Notes: generated by a model from the sequence alone, not told the origin. A stretch of 64,000 bases of DNA from JAGXLC01 sp964585385 (GCA_964585385.1 CAZPDP010000007.1:1-64000), one strand, 5' to 3'. Counted from the first letter of the stretch, positions 1-8,572 are shown. Numbers and translations are program-made.

Positions 1-69
1 TGTAAAAAAAGACAAAGGACTGCGTTTCAATTTAGCAGTCCTTTGAAAAAGATAAAACAATCCACTTAA

Positions 70-2415
70 TTATTCGTACCTGAGACTGTTTACAGGATTG
101 GCATTGGCTGCCCGGGTAGCTTTAAATAAAATTGTGAGGAGTGCAACAAGAAATGACAAGATTGCTGCTGCAAGAAAGTAAGTTACCTGTATTGAAATAT
201 GCTCATTGAAATTTTGCAGCCAGTTTTTCAGAAAGTAATGAGCTACAGGCCATGCAATCAGATTCGCTACGATTACCCAGATAGTAAACTGACGAATAAG
301 AAGTAACACAACTTTCGAGCTTGTAGCGCCCAGGGCTTTCCGGATTCCGATTTCTTTTGTTTTCCTTTCTGTGGAAAATGATACTAATGCAAAAAGACCC
401 AGGCAGGCAATCAAGATGGAAAATACACTAAAAATCAGAAAAGCTTTTCCAAATCGCATGTCGTCTTCATACATCTGCATAAAAGATTCATCAAGAAATT
501 TGTATCGAAAAGGGTGTTCCGGCACATATTCCTGCCAAACTCCCCTGATTTGGTTTAGTGCACTCGCATAATCGCCTGCTTTAATCTTTACATAACCAAT
601 ATAAGCCCTGTTCGTTTCTCCAAGCTGGATAACAAAAGGTTGTTGTTCCTGATACAGTGATTTGGTCTTAATATCTTCTACAATCCCTATAATCTCATTC
701 CCGTTGATTCTCTGACCTAGTACGGTATCCGACGGGAAAATCTTTTCAAATTTCTCATTAATCAGGTAATGCTTATTCTCCCCACGTGTCATGCTTTCTG
801 TAAAGGCCTTGCCTTTTTTTAACTGAATATCAAAAAAATTCAGGAAATCTTCATCCACCAACAGATTACCTACTGTAGGTGCATCTTCACCCGAAGAAAC
901 AGATTTATCATAATAAGCCGACATAACATTGGACACATTGTGAATATTGGTGTTGGTTCTTGTCACACCAGAAACAGAAGAAAGTCCTTGTAACCGGTCC
1001 TTAAAACTGTCCCAGTGTTCTCTTAGCTCATTATTGGTGAAAAAAGAAACAATTTGTTCCTTCTCATAACCCGGGTCGTATTTTTGTATGTATTTAAGCT
1101 GACTGTATACAAAAAGGGTCCCGATTATAAGAAATATGGAAATACTGAACTGAAGAATTGTAAGGGTTTTACGAAAAGCAGCCCCGGATTTACCGTATAT
1201 CCATTTACCCCGTAAAACTTCCAGTACATTAAACCGGCTGATATACAAAGCAGGGTATATTCCTGCTAACAATCCAAGAAACAGCGGAGTAAAGACGAAT
1301 AAAAGAAAAATGAAGGATGGAGTATATTCCAGGTAAATCTCCTTACCGGTTAAATTTCTAAAGTAAGGTAAAGAAAACTCAATCAAAAGAGTAGCAAATA
1401 ATACCGATAAGAAAGCCAGTAAAAAACTTTCGCTTAAAATCTGGTAAATGATATCTCTGCGTCTCGCTCCATTAACCTTCCTCAGGGCAAGCTCTTTCAA
1501 ACGGGTTGAAGCAGAAGCAGTAGAAAGGTTAATGTAATTGATAGCAGCAATGACCAATACAAAAATAGCAATGAGTGTAAAAATAAAAATGTGACTCTTT
1601 TCTCCGCTATGGTGATAGCTTGCCATATGACTGAAATAAATGTCTTTATAAGGTCGTAAATTAATATTGTAGGGCAATTTATCAATTTCATGCCCATTAC
1701 TGATATATCTCTGCTTGTTTAATGTGTCCAGTTTACTTTCGACTTCTTCAACGTCAAAACGACTATCAATAACATAGTAGGTTTCCATAAACCACCTGCC
1801 CCAGTTCTGATCATCAATTTGATCATAAGGCAGTAACTTTAAGGCATCAAAAGACAGAGATGAATGATCAGGGACATCTTTAAAAATTGCTTTAACAGTA
1901 ATATCGCCCGTTCCATAGCGAATGACTTTATTAATAGGATTTTCATCTCCAAATAGTTTATGAGCAACCTCTTCAGAAAGGGCTATATTTTTGCCTGATT
2001 CAAAAAGTTCGGCTTTTGAACCTTTACTTATAGGATATGTAAAAATATCCAGAAAGGTAGAGTCTACCGCAAAGATTTTTGCATCTATACCCGGTTTCAT
2101 TTGTTCCCCTTCCCTGGTATAATTCAATAATGAATTCACATTTACAATCCTGGTTCCATTACTAATCTGTGGTGTTCTTTCAGAAAAGTAAGGATAAAAG
2201 GAAGCTGGTGTAATACCTCCAAGGCTGCCTTCAACTCTGTAAATATCATCCAGTTTTTCATGAAAGGTATTGTAACTATTTTGAAACCTGACATAAAGGA
2301 GGATAAGGACAAAAACCCCAATACCAATTCCCAATCCAAAAATATTAATTCCAGAGTTCCTGGGATTATGGGAAATATGTTTTATTGCTGATTTTAAGTA
2401 CTTGAAAATATTCAT
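70..2415 (-). CDS. MacB/FtsX-type ABC transporter permease (module 1)
   Basis: A 781-residue inner-membrane protein with the eight-helix layout typical of large Bacteroidota ABC3 permeases. TM1 lies near residues 23-43, followed by a MacB-like periplasmic domain and an FtsX block of helices near 283-400 with the family signature LRKVNGARRRD. A second TM near 424-445, a second periplasmic domain and a C-terminal FtsX block (GIRKALGAT, near 690) follow. It ends NPVNSLRYE, close to the ends of the two other permeases in this window. Such proteins are mechanotransducing or efflux/lipoprotein-handling permeases that need a separate ATPase; none is adjacent. It is divergent from a sigma-54 regulator/kinase pair and has a -24/-12-like promoter 30 bases upstream. 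Substrate unknown. Confidence 0.9.
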   Translation of the reverse strand: MNIFKYLKSAIKHISHNPRNSGINIFGLGIGIGVFVLILLYVRFQNSYNTFHEKLDDIYRVEGSLGGITPASFYPYFSERTPQISNGTRIVNVNSLLNYTREGEQMKPGIDAKIFAVDSTFLDIFTYPISKGSKAELFESGKNIALSEEVAHKLFGDENPINKVIRYGTGDITVKAIFKDVPDHSSLSFDALKLLPYDQIDDQNWGRWFMETYYVIDSRFDVEEVESKLDTLNKQRYISNGHEIDKLPYNINLRPYKDIYFSHMASYHHSGEKSHIFIFTLIAIFVLVIAAINYINLSTASASTRLKELALRKVNGARRRDIIYQILSESFLLAFLSVLFATLLIEFSLPYFRNLTGKEIYLEYTPSFIFLLFVFTPLFLGLLAGIYPALYISRFNVLEVLRGKWIYGKSGAAFRKTLTILQFSISIFLIIGTLFVYSQLKYIQKYDPGYEKEQIVSFFTNNELREHWDSFKDRLQGLSSVSGVTRTNTNIHNVSNVMSAYYDKSVSSGEDAPTVGNLLVDEDFLNFFDIQLKKGKAFTESMTRGENKHYLINEKFEKIFPSDTVLGQRINGNEIIGIVEDIKTKSLYQEQQPFVIQLGETNRAYIGYVKIKAGDYASALNQIRGVWQEYVPEHPFRYKFLDESFMQMYEDDMRFGKAFLIFSVFSILIACLGLFALVSFSTERKTKEIGIRKALGATSSKVVLLLIRQFTIWVIVANLIAWPVAHYFLKNWLQNFNEHISIQVTYFLAAAILSFLVALLTILFKATRAANANPVNSLRYE

Positions 2416-2444
2416 TGTATAAAATTTTTGGTTTCTAAATACTT

Positions 2445-2460
2445 ACCCATTTTCATGCCA
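2445..2460 (-). promoter_or_regulatory. Candidate sigma-54 promoter of permease 1
   Basis: Read on the minus strand the sequence is TGGCATGAAAATGGGT. It matches the -24 box (TGGCAC) at five of six positions and has a weaker -12 box (TGGGT for TTGCW) at the correct 5-base spacing. Its -12 edge is exactly 30 bases before the permease ATG, the same distance as the similar element at 13941-13956. The divergent gene encodes an NtrC-type activator, which fits. The -12 box is imperfect, so this is an inference. Confidence 0.5.
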
Positions 2461-2513
2461 AAAAATTAATTAACTAAATATCAACATTTTATTTTTAGTT
2501 TTAAAAAAGTTTT

Positions 2514-2558
2514 GTGTAATATTGTAACAGATTAGTGTATAATTTTGTAACAGATTAG
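2514..2558 (+). promoter_or_regulatory. Tandem 22-24 bp repeat carrying -7 element of the regulator gene
   Basis: Two direct copies, 2514-2535 and 2535-2558, share GTGTA followed by TTGTAACAGATTAG (2522-2535 and 2545-2558). The second copy contains TAATTTTG at 2540-2547, a perfect match to the Bacteroidota -7 consensus TAnnTTTG, placed 22 bases before the response regulator ATG. The repeat lies between the divergent regulator and permease. It could therefore serve both as housekeeping promoter and as an activator binding site for the sigma-54 promoter at 2445-2460. The binding role is inferred from position only. Confidence 0.5.
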
Positions 2559-2569
2559 CAAAAAAATAA

Positions 2570-3937
2570 ATGTACAACAAAATTTTAATAATAGACGACA
2601 ACAAAGAGATACTCACTGCATTAAAAATATTCCTGCGCAATTATTTTAAAGAAATTTTCACTCTTTCCAGCCCGGTACAATTATATGAAATGCTGGACAA
2701 ACATGCTTTTGATGTCATTATGCTGGACATGAACTTCAAAGCTGGCAAAAGCAGCGGCAATGAAGGCTTATTCTGGCTTGGAGAAATCCTTAAAAAGGAT
2801 TCAAATCTCTCTGTTATATGCATAACCGCCTATGGAGAGGTAGGTCTGGCAGTACAAGCATTGAAGGCGGGGGCAGTTGATTTTATTGAAAAACCCTGGA
2901 AAGAAGAACTTCTGCTGGCTGCCATTATGCGGGCTGCCAAACTTAGTGATTCGCAGCAAACCATCAAAAAGCTCAAAAAAAAGAATCAAAACCTTACTAA
3001 CTGGCAAAGCCAGGCTAGCGGCTTTATCCGGGGTCACTCCCCTAAAATGCAACAAGTATGGGAAACAGTGGAAAAAGTGGCTCCCACCGATGCCAATATT
3101 CTCATAACGGGAGAAAATGGCAGCGGAAAAGAAGTTATTGCCCGCAGAATTCATCAGCTAAGCGAGAGAAAAAATGAAGCCTTTATCCCGGTTGACCTTG
3201 GCGCCCTTGTTACTTCATTGTTTGAGAGCGAGCTCTTCGGTCATGTCAAGGGAGCTTTTACGGATGCAAAACAAGACAAAACAGGCTGGTTTGAACTGGC
3301 TCATGGCGGAACCATTTTTCTTGATGAAATAGGAAATCTGGAGCTCGCGCAGCAGGCTAAACTATTATCCGTCATTCAGAATAAAGAAATAACGCCCGTA
3401 GGTAGTATGGAGTCAAGGAAAACAGATGTGAGAATAATATCAGCAACAAACGCAAACATTACAGAACGGGTTCAACAAAATCAATTTCGTGAAGACCTTC
3501 TTTATAGGCTTAATACCATTGCAATTGAAGTACCTCCGTTAAGACAACGAACTGAAGACCTTCCCGATCTCCTGGACTTTTATCTGAAAAAATTCCAGAC
3601 AAAATACCACAAAGGAAACTTTACCGTCGATCAAAGAGTTATGGAGCGTTTAAAGCAATACCCATGGCCTGGGAATATAAGAGAGTTGAGACAATGTGCG
3701 GAAAGAGCCGTTATACTGTCCCGGGGCAACAAATTAAAATTCTCTGATTTCCGGATTCATGCAGTTCCTGGAAATGAACTTACCAGAGAAACAGATACCT
3801 TAAACCTGGAAATAATCGAAAAACATTCCATTGCCAAAGCTATTGAGAATACGGGTGGAAATTATTCGAAAGCATCCGAATTACTGGGTATTTCAAGAAA
3901 AACATTATACAACAAAATCAGCAAATATGGTCTTTAG
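2570..3937 (+). CDS. Sigma-54-dependent response regulator, NtrC family (module 1)
   Basis: A 455-residue transcription activator. The receiver domain covers residues 1-120, with acidic pocket DD at 9-10, phosphoacceptor D53 and K108-P109. The AAA+ domain covers about 153-385: Walker A GENGSGKE at 181-188, sigma-54 loop GAFTDA at 228-233 (canonical GAFTGA), Walker B with LDE at 251-253, and arginine finger region near R313. A Fis-type helix-turn-helix lies at 432-452 (SKASELLGISRKTLY). It overlaps the downstream kinase gene by 11 bases, so the two are translationally coupled. It probably activates the divergent permease gene. The GAFTDA variant is shared with the paralogue at 14077. Confidence 0.93.
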   Translation: MYNKILIIDDNKEILTALKIFLRNYFKEIFTLSSPVQLYEMLDKHAFDVIMLDMNFKAGKSSGNEGLFWLGEILKKDSNLSVICITAYGEVGLAVQALKAGAVDFIEKPWKEELLLAAIMRAAKLSDSQQTIKKLKKKNQNLTNWQSQASGFIRGHSPKMQQVWETVEKVAPTDANILITGENGSGKEVIARRIHQLSERKNEAFIPVDLGALVTSLFESELFGHVKGAFTDAKQDKTGWFELAHGGTIFLDEIGNLELAQQAKLLSVIQNKEITPVGSMESRKTDVRIISATNANITERVQQNQFREDLLYRLNTIAIEVPPLRQRTEDLPDLLDFYLKKFQTKYHKGNFTVDQRVMERLKQYPWPGNIRELRQCAERAVILSRGNKLKFSDFRIHAVPGNELTRETDTLNLEIIEKHSIAKAIENTGGNYSKASELLGISRKTLYNKISKYGL

Positions 3938-5264
3938 AGTTTTTTTTATCAAAATTCTGATTTATGTTTTGCTTATCTCCGCTTTTGGGGCATTCACCAT
4001 CTGGTCTTTTTTTCAGGATAACCTGACAGCATCTCCTTACATTATCCTCCTAGCCTGGATTCTAATCACATCCTTATTTATCCGGACCCTCCTCAAAGCT
4101 TTCAATCCGCTCGAAAAATTTCTTAATACTTTACAGTCAGATGATCTAATCAACATCCCTGCCAGAAAACATTTTCTCTCAAAAGAAATTAATACTACGT
4201 ACCAGTCCATTCATGAGGCGCTTCAAAAAGTCAAATCCGAAAAAGAAGAGCAGTTTCATCTCTTTAAAACATCTATCAATCACGCCAGTTCCGGTATAAT
4301 TGTCTATAATCAGGCGGCTGAAGTTCAGTTAATAAACAAGGCAGCTTTGAAAATACTGGAATTAAAACGCCTTGACAATGTAAAAAAGCTTAGTAGCTGC
4401 AAACAAGATTTCCCGGAGCTCTTACTGGATAATAACACTCAAAAATCACTTATTAAATTTAAAGTCAAAAACCGCCTAAAAAAGGTATCCATACAAATCC
4501 AGGACTTCGTTCTAAAAAATCAATCGCTGCGGGTTGCTTCCCTGCAAAATATTTCCGACGAGCTGGAAAAAGAGGAATTACTGGCATGGAAGAAGCTGCT
4601 GCATGTTATCACCCATGAAATCATGAATTCAGTAACCCCTATGAAAACGCTCTCATACTCATTACACGCTTCATTTGCCGGCAGTGAAAACCCTGTTAAA
4701 AAAGAAGAACTTACAGACCAGGACTTTTCTGACCTTCGGGAAGGTTTAAATGCAATCAACAGGCGAATATCGGGGCTGGAAAATTTTGTAGAATCCTACA
4801 GGAAACTCTATAAAATCCCGGAACCTTCCCTGGAGCATGTCTCAATTCAGAATATTCTGAATGAAACAAATGTCCTGTTCAAGCAAGAACTGGAGGAAAA
4901 AAATATTGCATTTACCCTCTACGGGCATGAAATAAGAAAAGTTCTGGCTGACAAAGAGATGATTACCCAGGTACTTATTAATTTGATTAAAAATGCTGTT
5001 GATGCTATCAGGGATTTGGAAAATCCAAAAATTGAAATATCCGTAATGCAAGACCACCAGGAAACGGCAATCCGCATAAGTGATAACGGTTCAGGCATGA
5101 ACGGGGAAGAACTCCAGAATTGCTTTATCCCTTTCTACACAACTAAAGAAGAGGGCAGCGGTATTGGACTTTATTACTCAAGAATGATAGCCCTGCTGCA
5201 CAAAGGCAACCTGACTGTACAATCGGAGTTAGGAGCAGGTTCTACTTTTACCCTGACGCTCTAA
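3927..5264 (+). CDS. Sensor histidine kinase, NtrB-like (module 1)
   Basis: The start is placed at ATG 3927, which overlaps the regulator stop and gives MVFRVFFIKILIYV, the first of two N-terminal membrane helices. The upstream in-frame ATG at 3831 would sit inside the regulator. The 445-residue protein continues with a coiled linker, a PAS-like segment, and a dimerisation/phosphoacceptor helix with HEIMNSVTP. The HATPase follows: N box INLIKNAVDAI, G1 SDNGSGM and G2 GSGIGLYYS. There is almost no periplasmic loop, so it probably senses a membrane or cytoplasmic cue, or the permease itself. It phosphorylates the regulator encoded just upstream. Confidence 0.9.
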   Translation: MVFRVFFIKILIYVLLISAFGAFTIWSFFQDNLTASPYIILLAWILITSLFIRTLLKAFNPLEKFLNTLQSDDLINIPARKHFLSKEINTTYQSIHEALQKVKSEKEEQFHLFKTSINHASSGIIVYNQAAEVQLINKAALKILELKRLDNVKKLSSCKQDFPELLLDNNTQKSLIKFKVKNRLKKVSIQIQDFVLKNQSLRVASLQNISDELEKEELLAWKKLLHVITHEIMNSVTPMKTLSYSLHASFAGSENPVKKEELTDQDFSDLREGLNAINRRISGLENFVESYRKLYKIPEPSLEHVSIQNILNETNVLFKQELEEKNIAFTLYGHEIRKVLADKEMITQVLINLIKNAVDAIRDLENPKIEISVMQDHQETAIRISDNGSGMNGEELQNCFIPFYTTKEEGSGIGLYYSRMIALLHKGNLTVQSELGAGSTFTLTL

Positions 5265-5610
5265 GGCCCTTATGAAATATTAAGAAACTGGGGAATAGAT
5301 GCTGGTTATTCAATGGACAATGAACAATGAGAAATGAAGAATTATGAGTTATCAATTATGAATTGAAAATAAAGTTGCAGTGGAAGTACAAGCAACTCAA
5401 TCAACTCATTAAGCTACAGATTAGACAGTTCTATATCTGGTGTTACTTCCCTGCCCAACCGGTCAGGCGGGTGCCTCATCCGTATTATCCGTGTTCTGTC
5501 TCTTCGCTATTACTTCCGGATTTTTTTCAACACCACCAAATACCTGACTAATTTTTCATTATATTTGATATAGGGAAATAACAAAATATAAAGATTTACA
5601 CTATATCTTC
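5265..5610. other. Intergenic stretch with degraded dispersed repeats
   Basis: No credible gene. It contains an inverted partial copy (5319-5335) of the AATTCATAATTTCTCATTGT-type dispersed repeat found at 8457, 11121 and 11489. It also has an imperfect palindrome around ACCGGT at 5450-5471 (CCTGCC...GGCGGG). The right end (about 5596-5610) resembles the arm of an attC-like site and leads into the cassette that starts at 5611. Confidence 0.5.
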
Positions 5611-5631
5611 GTTGTGTGCAATTTAACCGCA

Positions 5632-6479
5632 TGAAACCAAATAACTTCATAGACTCATAAAAAAACAATAAAGATTATTATCTACTCAATTTTGACAATA
5701 GCATTGATGTTGGAATTTTTCATATTGATTATTGTATTTCCTGAACTGATAATGAAAAATAAAATTGAGCATAAAATTTCAAAGATTGCTTAACCGCTCT
5801 AATTGCTGATAAAATGATAAGTATACTAGATAGTTTTGATAACATCGTTTCAAGGCTTATAATATAATAGCCGAATCTAAATTATATGATTTTCTTCTAC
5901 AACGAAGATAAATTTTACAAATTAATTCAGAGGAAATTGGTTAAAGAACGAAATTTACACCAATGTACCATTTTGGAAATTCAAAGATTCAAAATATAGT
6001 TTTATTCCGACCGATTGATTACGAAAATAACCGTCTGATTCAGGATGAAAATCAAAAACCTAATCTCAATCAAATAATCTCCCATGAGATAATTTATACG
6101 TTTTAAGGCAAGGTACACGGAGACACAAGAAATATGCCTTTTTGGAAAATTGAGAATTATGCAGAGTATTGAGTTGATTTAAACAGGAATAGAGTAACGC
6201 TAAAGGCTACTGGTAATACATCAGGATTTGTCTTGGATGAAAAATGAGAATGGAGCGTTTATTCCATTTGGACTTGAACTAATAAATAAATCGTATTTTA
6301 AGGATTTTACCGGAAATTGGTATGCAGTGACTTACTTTGTTTCGCATTTAATGGCTCAATATACTTTCGAAATTAAGAAACTTGATTATAATAAATTTAT
6401 GTCAGAGGAAACAAAAAAAATGATATATTGCATGATATGTTTACTTGGTCTGAAACCTACAATAAATAATAAGATATGA
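5632..6479 (+). pseudogene. Decayed gene of unknown function in cassette A
   Basis: No open frame runs through this stretch. Short plausible coding pieces appear in shifting frames: a hydrophobic helix (EFFILIIVFPE, about 5710-5750), then VHGDTRNMPFWKIENYAEY (about 6114-6172), an in-frame stop, VTLKATGNTSGFVLDE, and a frameshift near 6238 into a final 80-residue open piece (GAFIPFGLELINKSYF...). The last piece ends with TGA overlapping the ATG of the next small gene. The pieces look like one former gene of roughly 250 residues broken by stops and shifts. I do not recognise the family. Confidence 0.5.
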
Positions 6480-6655
6480 ATTACATTTGGATTTTAATTA
6501 TTGCTCTGTATTTTGTTCTAACTCATCTGATTGCACAGTACATTGGCACAAAACGTAAAATTGGATATGGAAAATCAATTTTATGGTCTATTCTATTCAG
6601 TCCAGTAATTGGATTTATCATAACAAAATTAAGCAAACCGATTGAACAACAGTGA
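6476..6655 (+). CDS. Small membrane protein (59 aa)
   Basis: ATG at 6476 overlaps the stop of the preceding decayed frame (ATGA). The product has an N-terminal helix (YIWILIIALYFVLTHLIA), a basic-glycine turn (GTKRKIGYGKS) and a second hydrophobic stretch with SPVIGFIITKLS. This helix, then GxKRKIGxGxS, then SPxIGxxI arrangement recurs in tiny Bacteroidota membrane proteins of unknown function. It stops two bases before the cassette end. It has no strong ribosome binding site, so translation may rely on coupling to the decayed upstream frame. Confidence 0.6.
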   Translation: MNYIWILIIALYFVLTHLIAQYIGTKRKIGYGKSILWSILFSPVIGFIITKLSKPIEQQ

Positions 6656-6657
6656 AC

Positions 6658-6797
6658 TGCACACAACAGGCTATATACAAAATGCGGGTGTTCCTCTTGG
6701 CATCTGAGTTTCGGAGCTTTAGCCAAGTTTTGTAACGAGCGATGAGAACGCGTCTCCGTCAACCCCGCACGGCGCATACAGCTAAACGTTGCCATGC
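6658..6797. repeat. attC-like hairpin site 1 (about 140 bp)
   Basis: The site runs from TGCACACAAC to GTTGCCATGC. Inner arms are GGCTATATAC (6669-6678) with GCATACAGCT (about 6773-6782), and TGCGGG (about 6682-6688) with CCCCGCA. Two mismatches in the arm are A-C on the plus strand, hence G-T wobble pairs on the minus strand, so the minus strand folds better. Integron attC sites likewise act from the bottom strand. Site 2 (7866-8037) is a diverged copy with the same arms and the shared core CGCACGGCGCATAC. Confidence 0.6.
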
Positions 6798-7875
6798 ATT
6801 AAAACAGAACGATTGTGCATTTAAGATAAATGTGAAAATTAGGATTTGTATATTTGAGAAAAAATGAATTTATGGAGAGCTCAGATATAAAAATTTATCA
6901 AACTGATGATGGACAAACAGATATTCAAGTAAAATTTGAAAATGAAACTGTTTGGTTATCGCAGAGACAGATGGCTCAATTATTTGAAAAAGACACTGAT
7001 ACAATCGGACTACATCTCAAAAACATCTATCAATCTGGTGAATTAGAGGAGTTTGCAACTGCCGAGGAATCCTCGGTAGTTCAAAAAGAAGGAAACAGAC
7101 AAGTAAAAAGAAAGGTTAAGGTTTATAATCTAGATGCAATAATTTCGGTTGGCTACAGAGTGAATTCAAAGCGAGGAATTCAATTTAGGAAATGGGCTAA
7201 TAAAATATTAAAGCAATATTTGCTCAAGGGATATGTGATTAATAATCAACGCTTAAAACAACAAAATGAACAGCTAAAAGAGTTGCAAGATTCAGTAAAA
7301 ATGTTAGGTAGTGTAATAAATTACAAAGCATTAACAAATGATGAAAGTACTGGATTACTAAAAATAATTTCGGATTATGCTTATGCCTTAGATATACTTG
7401 ACCAATATGATTACGAAAACCTTGACATTAAAGATACATCAGGCAAGGAAACTTATCAACTGACTTATGAAGAGGCAATAAAGCAGATACATCTAACGAA
7501 AAAAGTTTATGGGAACAGTGATTTGTTTGGACATGAAAAGGATGATTCATTTAAAAGTTCGATAGCTACAATTTATCAAACTTTTGGCAAGGTTGATTTA
7601 TATCCCAGTATTGAGGAAAAGGCAGCTAATTTACTTTATTTTATAATAAAAAACCATTCATTTTCAGATGGTAATAAAAGAATAGCAGCTTTTTTATTCT
7701 TGTATTTTTTAGAGAGAAATGGATTATTGTTTGATAACCAAGGAAATAAGCGTATTGCAGATAATGCTTTAGTTGCACTGACTTTGATGATAGCTGTTAG
7801 CAAACCTGAAGAAAAAGACACAATGATAAAAGTAATTGTAAACCTGATAAATAGGAATAATTAACGCATGGCAAC
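6788..7875 (+). mobile_element. Cassette B: RhuM-Fic unit bounded by GTTGCCATGC / GCATGGCAAC
   Basis: The unit starts GTTGCCATGCATTAA (6788-6802) and ends TTAACGCATGGCAAC (7861-7875), which is the reverse complement at 14 of 15 positions. It holds a single plus-strand gene whose stop codon lies within the terminal arm. As in cassette A, the start-of-unit sequence pairs with the first arm of its own trailing hairpin site and not with the neighbour's. Confidence 0.6.
6872..7864 (+). CDS. RhuM-family protein with C-terminal Fic/Doc domain
   Basis: The start is set at ATG 6872 (330 residues); a TTG at 6854 would add six residues. Residues about 15-125 form the RhuM domain (VWLSQRQMAQLFEKD, then YNLDAIISVGYRVNSKRG and FRKWANKILKQYL), related to phage KilA-N/BRO-type DNA-associated domains. 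A short coiled coil (125-145) joins it to a Fic/Doc domain with HSFSDGNKR at 262-270. The final GNKR without the second arginine of classical Fic (GNGRxxR) matches Doc-like proteins, which can phosphorylate EF-Tu. The family occurs near restriction, toxin-antitoxin and other defence genes. No antitoxin is seen in the cassette. Confidence 0.88.
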   Translation: MESSDIKIYQTDDGQTDIQVKFENETVWLSQRQMAQLFEKDTDTIGLHLKNIYQSGELEEFATAEESSVVQKEGNRQVKRKVKVYNLDAIISVGYRVNSKRGIQFRKWANKILKQYLLKGYVINNQRLKQQNEQLKELQDSVKMLGSVINYKALTNDESTGLLKIISDYAYALDILDQYDYENLDIKDTSGKETYQLTYEEAIKQIHLTKKVYGNSDLFGHEKDDSFKSSIATIYQTFGKVDLYPSIEEKAANLLYFIIKNHSFSDGNKRIAAFLFLYFLERNGLLFDNQGNKRIADNALVALTLMIAVSKPEEKDTMIKVIVNLINRNN

Positions 7876-8037
7876 ATGCTATATACAAAATACGGGTATT
7901 CGGCTTGGTATCTAAGTTTTGGAGCATTAGCCAGGCTTTTTATCGGGGGATCCGTCAGGAGCCGGACAAGTTGAGAACACGTCTCTGTAAATCCCGCACG
8001 GCGCATACGTGTGCCGAGAAGCAGAACGTCTGACCCG
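7866..8037. repeat. attC-like hairpin site 2
   Basis: A diverged copy of site 1. Shared blocks include GCTATATACAAAAT, GGTATCTAAGTTTTGGAGC (site 1: GGCATCTGAGTTTCGGAGC), GAGAACACGTCTCTGT and CCGCACGGCGCATAC. About 30 bases are inserted around 7940-7970. The right edge AACGTC (8025-8030) is a weaker match to the AAC/GTT junction of site 1. No complementary arm for a following unit was found downstream, so the array probably ends here. Confidence 0.5.
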
Positions 8038-8572
8038 TCCTAAAAAATGTCTACAAAATTTATGTAGATATGCTGGAAGATAATCCAAACACATATAAAA
8101 TAAAGGATTACAGAGATTAAGGGTGTCCCGCGACATTTCTTTTTACAGGTAGTCAACAGGAACATGATACCCCCAAGGCTAAAATATCGTCCTTTTACCT
8201 CGAAATTTGAACCTCAATGCATGAAAATTTGTGCTCAAAGCACGAAATTTTGTCCTCATCGCATGGAAATCGGTGCTCAAAGCACGAAAATTCCTCCTCA
8301 AAGCATAAAGATTCGAGCTCGAAGCATGGACAAGGTACTCTAAAAGTATAGTGTTTAAGCTTGATCTACCCTGCAGGACTTTATCATAATAAACCGGAAA
8401 TAAAAAAAGCCTGCTTCCTTCTTCTTACTTCTTAGTCCTTATTCACTACCAGAATCAATTCATAATTTCTCATTGTTCATTGCTCATTGAATTATGCCAC
8501 TATGAAATGAAGTCATAAAGATGCACCAAGAAACGCTCAACTTCATTATTCATTCATCATTCTCAATTCTCA
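8038..8572. other. Intergenic region with minisatellite and dispersed repeats
   Basis: No credible gene. From about 8030, TGACCCGTCC and the following 100 bases look like the remnant of another mobile unit but cannot be assigned. A 21-bp tandem repeat occupies 8212-8337. A perfect copy of the dispersed 25-bp repeat starting AATTCATAATTTCTCATTGT lies at 8457-8481, followed by more CATT/TCATTC-rich sequence running to the stop codon of the permease at 8573. Confidence 0.5.
8212..8337. repeat. 21-bp minisatellite, six units
   Basis: Six units of exactly 21 bases start at 8212, 8233, 8254, 8275, 8296 and 8317. The unit consensus is (G/C)CTCAAAGCACGAAATTTNT, with alternating GCTC and CCTC beginnings. 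The minus strand is open through the array (repeating seven-residue units such as NFHALST), but there is no start codon or continuing coding sequence. It is treated as non-coding. Confidence 0.8.

Larger units (their letters stand above)
5611..6667 (+). mobile_element. Cassette A: unit bounded by GTTGTGTGCA / TGCACACAAC
   Basis: The unit begins with GTTGTGTGCA (5611-5620) and ends with its exact reverse complement TGCACACAAC (6658-6667), where an attC-like hairpin site begins. This is the geometry of an integron cassette, whose first bases pair with the first arm of its own recombination site. The next unit (6788-7875) follows the same rule with a different 10-mer. Contents are a decayed gene and a 59-residue membrane protein. 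The 7-bp core matches the canonical RYYYAAC/GTTRRRY only partly, and no integrase is present here. Confidence 0.55.

Noticed and set aside
5363..5551. 62-residue frame after kinase 1
   Set aside because: Lies in dispersed repeats without a start signal or recognisable family.
6523..6795. Minus-strand reading frame similar to one at 7797-8006
   Set aside because: The two antisense frames resemble each other only because both run through the attC-like repeat; no start signal or family.
5611..8037. Classical integron
   Set aside because: No integrase gene, and the 7-bp core sites match RYYYAAC/GTTRRRY only partly; kept as attC-like only.
8150..8400. Heptad-repeat coding sequence on the minus strand of the minisatellite
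   Set aside because: No start codon or upstream coding context; the open frame follows from the 21-base period.
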